Part shown: piece by piece, positions 63,601 to 64,000 of the stretch
Layout: the number at the start of each line of letters is the position of its first letter
Position numbering within the stretch: position 1 is the first letter of the stretch
Assembly (NCBI GenBank): GCA_008828725.1
Contig: MEHQ01004066.1
Coordinates: 248,001 to 312,000 of the forward strand
From: Saccharina japonica
Taxonomy: Eukaryota > Sar > Phaeophyceae > Laminariales > Laminariaceae
DNA: 64,000 nt
Direction: 5' to 3'
Made by a program: the position numbers and the translations under genes
Notes under the pieces: model-generated
The model's database searches: none
What the model saw: the letters and a program-made list of their open reading frames with translations, nothing else
Told to the model about the DNA's origin: nothing

Positions 63601-64000
63601 GCAGAAAGCTTGGAGTGATAACCGAGGGGATACCTATATATATATAGGTACTGTACGACTACACGTCGTGTGCATGAGCTTCGCACGCTGCACGCCAGTA
63701 AGGCGAGGGAGGGTCAAGCGCTGCTCAGCAAAAGGCGGCGGGCTTGAGCTTGCTCTCTTCACCATCTCCCGTTTGCGCTCTTTGCGACCGGTAGGTGTGT
63801 TTTATGCTGAAATGCTGAAGTCATGTATAACACGTATGCAGTACGTACGACATTTTTTTCTTATTTCGCCGCTTCCTTCCCCGAATCGGTACCTGCGTCT
63901 GACAGGCGTTCCCGAACACCCCGTGGATCTTCGTGTACCGTGACCCAGTACCTGTGATGATGTCCTTGCTGGGCTTCAAGGGGGGCGAGGTATGCATGAT
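41034..64000 (+). CDS. Membrane-anchored sulfotransferase, six exons visible, 3' partial
   Basis: Exons 41034-41333, 57545-57610, 59105-59173, 60117-60308, 61031-61141, 63906-63989, all joined in phase 0, give about 274 residues before the window ends. Residues 28-46 form a signal anchor after a basic N-tail, typical of a type II Golgi enzyme. The 5'-phosphosulfate loop is FVFHMSRCGSTL (about 161-172) and the 3'-phosphate motif is FVYRDPVPVMMS (about 255-266, Arg258 and Ser266). The protein should transfer sulfate from PAPS to a carbohydrate or other acceptor; the acceptor cannot be told. Exon 1 is linked only by phase, topology and lack of a rival: a 16-kb intron follows that may hide further exons. 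Confidence 0.78.
41334..43143 (+). other. Start of the 16-kb intron 1 of the sulfotransferase gene
   Basis: Contains ATACCAGGTAT motifs (41465, 42246), an AGAGAGACAG run (41983-42014), CACACCACACAC (42310) and many GGTATATCAC/GTATACCAC palindromic fragments (42740-42960). No coding exon could be defined. Confidence 0.4.
44781..44980 (-). mobile_element. SINE, truncated copy (inside duplication copy 1)
   Basis: A reverse-strand body with CCATCCCATTTATTATCTTC, GTAACTCAGATCCGGGGTCA, ACTACGGTTCTTGCCTTGCA and CCTCGTCGACTTGCG. Head missing. Confidence 0.88.
45160..45440 (+). repeat. GCCGGTACCGGCT / TCACTCCTCAC interspersed repeat
   Basis: Three to four irregular units combine TATTGCCGGTACCGGC, TTTCAACGGCTCC and CTCACTCCTCAC. 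GGTGCCGGTACAA is tandem at 45300-45340. A second copy is at 50265-50550 in the duplication. Confidence 0.75.
46488..46735. repeat. Poly-C/poly-G block, probable assembly artefact
   Basis: Long runs of C and G alternate with GGAAAAAGGCCCC junctions in copy 1. At the equivalent place copy 2 (51667-51697) has a single C run of about 30. Such alternating homopolymers are typical of unresolved poly-C sequence. Pro/Gly-rich frames here are meaningless. Confidence 0.8.
47037..47267 (+). mobile_element. SINE, copy without tRNA head
   Basis: Body from CCAATTGCTGAGAGCGCC through GTGGGTAGGCGGAATC, GTCGACGAGGGAAG, TTGTGACCCCGGATCTGAG and an A tail. At this copy the GAGAGCGCC-GTGGGTAGG junction has TTCGTGTC. 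It marks the right edge of duplication copy 1. Confidence 0.88.
47268..48246. other. Spacer between the duplicated blocks
   Basis: Holds ATACCAGGTATCAGG motifs (47410-47450), a region dense in CCCG/CGGG (47505-47765) with TCCCGCGGGATTCCGCGGGA, and palindromes TTCGTCCACGGACGAA (48183-48246). The sequence stops at the ambiguous base 48247. No gene seen. Confidence 0.5.
48247..48247. other. Single ambiguous base (N), assembly join
   Basis: This is the only N in the window. It sits exactly where the second copy of the duplication begins, so it most likely marks a contig join rather than a base-calling doubt. Confidence 0.8.
49885..50084 (-). mobile_element. SINE, truncated copy (inside duplication copy 2)
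   Basis: Same insertion as 44781-44980, carried along by the duplication, so not an independent transposition. Confidence 0.88.
51410..51530 (+). repeat. GGAAAAA purine repeat
   Basis: About 15 units of GGAAAAA/GGGAAAAA. Only the first few units exist in copy 1 (46310-46325), so the array length differs between the copies. Confidence 0.88.
52001..52238 (+). mobile_element. SINE, copy without tRNA head (duplication copy 2)
   Basis: Counterpart of 47037-47267 with a better preserved 3' end (AAGATAATAAATGGGATGG, then A-rich). The tails of the two copies differ from here on. Confidence 0.88.
52239..52816. other. Intron sequence without features
   Basis: Nothing identified beyond a short (GTT)n run at 52480-52503 and general AT-rich intronic composition. 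Confidence 0.4.
52817..53511. mobile_element. Candidate DNA element with inverted ends (about 695 bp)
   Basis: AGGGCTGGGCCCTGG at 52817 and CCAGGGCCCATCCCT at 53497 are inverted repeats with one mismatch. Inner blocks containing CCAGTACAGTA.GTACTGG also recur inverted. The interior has a GC-rich GCCGGAGGCGCCCCCGGAGG patch (52940-53000). No transposase frame. Confidence 0.5.
53571..54307. mobile_element. Candidate element with perfect 18-bp inverted ends
   Basis: GTACGAGCTGGGCCAGCC (53571-53588) and its exact reverse complement (54290-54307) flank 737 bp of AT-rich DNA without long frames. It could be a MITE-like unit or a hairpin-forming duplication remnant. Confidence 0.5.
54308..55467. other. 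AT-rich intron sequence without recognised features
   Basis: Poly-T/poly-A tracts (54609-54620, 55026-55042) and short frames only. Phrases such as TTCTCAAAAATGACGG give no recognisable protein. Possibly old transposon interior, since it is sandwiched between two candidate elements. Confidence 0.35.
55468..57238. mobile_element. Long-TIR non-autonomous DNA element
   Basis: About 510-bp inverted terminal repeats (55468-55982 and about 56735-57238). Both begin AAATGGTCAAA, then GGGGGGTATACCCCC, then TCGTCCATTTGG-type sequence and GCGGAAGGTGCTCCCGC. The inner ends meet at CTCGGCACAACT. The 750-bp interior has no transposase. The element at 1-808 shares ends and part of the interior. Confidence 0.82.
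57545..57610 (+). CDS. Sulfotransferase exon 2
   Basis: Acceptor TGTGGCAG|GTT after a pyrimidine-rich tract, donor TTCAAG|GTAAGG, 22 codons, phase 0. It encodes VFMCTLDRDTYFHQPYQYPM then FK. A 'YFH.P.QY..F' segment just before the sulfotransferase fold fits this protein group. Confidence 0.78.
57795..57835 (+). repeat. ATCT tetranucleotide microsatellite
   Basis: About eight ATCT units in intron 2 of the sulfotransferase gene. Confidence 0.9.
58140..58625. mobile_element. Foldback element with TTTACTAGTG / CACTAGTAAA arms
   Basis: TTTGGTCCTATTTACTAGTG repeats (58383-58435) face CACTAGTAAATAGGACCAAA (58523-58555). GCTCCCCCGTAATAGTGTAG faces ATTACGGGGATCATAGTA. A related fragment is at 24880-25010. 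Non-coding. Confidence 0.6.
58640..58998 (-). mobile_element. SINE, full-length copy with two palindromic insertions
   Basis: A reverse-strand copy with A tail, body and tRNA-like head (minus-strand GGAGTCTCCG...GAGTTCGAGTCTCCG type). Relative to the copy at 29561-29902 it has TATTAATAG instead of TAG in the head (58974-58984). A TATTATATATTATA block sits at the GAGAGCGCC|GCGTGGGTA junction (about 58854-58868). Confidence 0.85.
59105..59173 (+). CDS. Sulfotransferase exon 3
   Basis: Acceptor CTCTGGCAG|GAC and donor CTTGAG|GTGACA, 23 codons, phase 0. It encodes DLVKLSGGCMGDLSSISSLS then KLE. It is a short linker helix before the PAPS-binding exon. Confidence 0.72.
59490..59840 (+). repeat. 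22-bp minisatellite GTCGTGTTGGGTACTATGAA
   Basis: About 15 units of 'AGTCGTGTTGGGTACTATGAAT' type, changing mainly at the last six bases (AATA, CATA, TGATA). The left flank (59340-59490) holds decayed units. In intron 3. Confidence 0.93.
60117..60308 (+). CDS. Sulfotransferase exon 4 (5'-PAPS loop)
   Basis: Acceptor TTCACGCAG|GAC and donor CAGAGG|GTGAGA, 64 codons, phase 0. It encodes DAIAANPSGYLEPTG, then the P-loop-like FVFHMSRCGSTLTANLMGSS, then PYNLVYSESKPPSSLMYLCD and TIGCTEEQR. SRCGST contacts the 5'-phosphosulfate in this superfamily. Confidence 0.93.
60345..60445 (+). repeat. GAGAGCTGA nonanucleotide-like repeat
   Basis: About ten irregular GAGAGCTGA/GAGATCTGA units right behind exon 4. 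Confidence 0.85.
61031..61141 (+). CDS. Sulfotransferase exon 5
   Basis: Acceptor GCGACAACAG|GTG and donor AGGAAG|GTGAGC, 37 codons, phase 0. It encodes VVALRTVIRAMGKTDFHRHM then FFKFQSSQTISISTYRK. 'FFKFQS' is the central beta-strand block typical of this sulfotransferase group. Confidence 0.9.
61695..61915 (+). repeat. ATCTGTAGATGATGT 15-bp minisatellite
   Basis: About 14 units of TATCTGTAGATGATG/TATCTGTAGATTATC. A sister array is at 62885-63015. Both lie in intron 5 and flank the elements at 62.1-62.4 kb. Confidence 0.92.
61914..61945 (+). mobile_element. Solo Stowaway-like end
   Basis: CCCCTCTGTCTAAATATAAGG is the same terminal motif as at 12718 and 24557, without a matching inverted end nearby. 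Confidence 0.4.
62115..62414 (-). mobile_element. C/G-tract-bounded element, one full and one partial copy
   Basis: A reverse-strand full copy (62115-62321) ends in an 11-C run. A second, partial copy (about 62340-62414) with GGGGGTCTATGGCCATACGA and TGAGTACACCCCC ends in another C run. Same order of blocks as at 7455 and 13812. Confidence 0.7.
62630..62875 (+). repeat. Duplicated block CATGGTCCAGAAAATGTGTC
   Basis: Two copies (about 62630-62700 and 62801-62875) share CCTGCATGGTCCAGAAAATG, TCCAGGGTGGGATCTGTATT and ACAGATCCTGCACAGCATAT. A third, decayed copy is at 61638-61680. They are spaced by the ATCTGTATG repeats. Confidence 0.8.
62885..63015 (+). repeat. GATCTGTAGATGACCTGGAT minisatellite
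   Basis: About six units related to the 15-bp array at 61695. Confidence 0.88.
63327..63489 (+). mobile_element. C/G-tract-bounded element, 3'-truncated copy
   Basis: Starts with an 11-G run, then GCATGGCCGTAGTCGTATGA, CCATAGACTTTCGCATCCC, GGGTTTTCACCGACCAGGCA and CCAAGTGCGAAGCGCC. It ends in another G run at 63477-63487. A GGTTGTGGTTGTAACGG run precedes it. Confidence 0.7.
63906..63989 (+). CDS. Sulfotransferase exon 6 (3'-phosphate site)
   Basis: Acceptor GTCTGACAG|GCG and donor GGCGAG|GTATGC, 28 codons, phase 0. It encodes AFPNTPWIFVYRDPVPVMMS then LLGFKGGE. 'YRDP...MMS' is the 3'-phosphate-binding motif (Arg258, Ser266). The gene continues past the window. Confidence 0.92.

Overview
The window is nuclear DNA of a eukaryote with very large, repeat-filled introns. 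Short GC-rich exons (66-392 nt) lie between GT-AG introns of 0.3-16 kb, so the long simple open frames are almost all repeats. The intron style, a membrane-anchored sulfotransferase, a TTAGGG-like tract and a ciliary-type phosphatase would suit an alga with flagellated stages, perhaps a brown alga or another stramenopile. That is a guess (about 40%).

Two genes can be assembled exon by exon, both on the + strand. Gene 1 (5412-34179) has 17 exons and encodes about 812 residues. It matches PTPDC1, a dual-specificity/tyrosine phosphatase, from its Cys-rich N-terminus through the HCHAGYGRTG active site to the C-terminal helical region, and adds a basic, Pro/Ser-rich tail of about 214 residues. All junctions are phase-compatible apart from two that need comment: exon 1 has a frame problem at a 14-G run, and exon 10 needs a non-standard acceptor. 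One intron has a GC donor. Gene 2 (41034 to beyond the right edge) encodes a type II membrane sulfotransferase with both PAPS-binding motifs. Six phase-0 exons are visible and the C-terminus is outside the window.

The rest is repeats. 1-808 is the cut end of a long-TIR element whose relative lies at 55468-57238. Ten copies of a tRNA-headed SINE are scattered through the window. A family bounded by C/G tracts occurs at 7.5, 13.7-14.0 and 62.1-63.5 kb. Several foldback or MITE-like palindromes are present. More than twenty micro- and minisatellites include a 1-kb pentanucleotide array (39.2-40.2 kb). 43144-47262 and 48248-52222 are near-identical; the second copy starts next to the only ambiguous base (48247), which suggests either a recent duplication or two haplotypes joined by the assembly.

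No rRNA, functional tRNA, CRISPR array, operon or transposase/reverse-transcriptase gene was seen. The most unusual signals are short palindromic units inserted at fixed points inside SINE copies, the uncommon phosphatase tail, and the optional proline-rich segment in exon 11.
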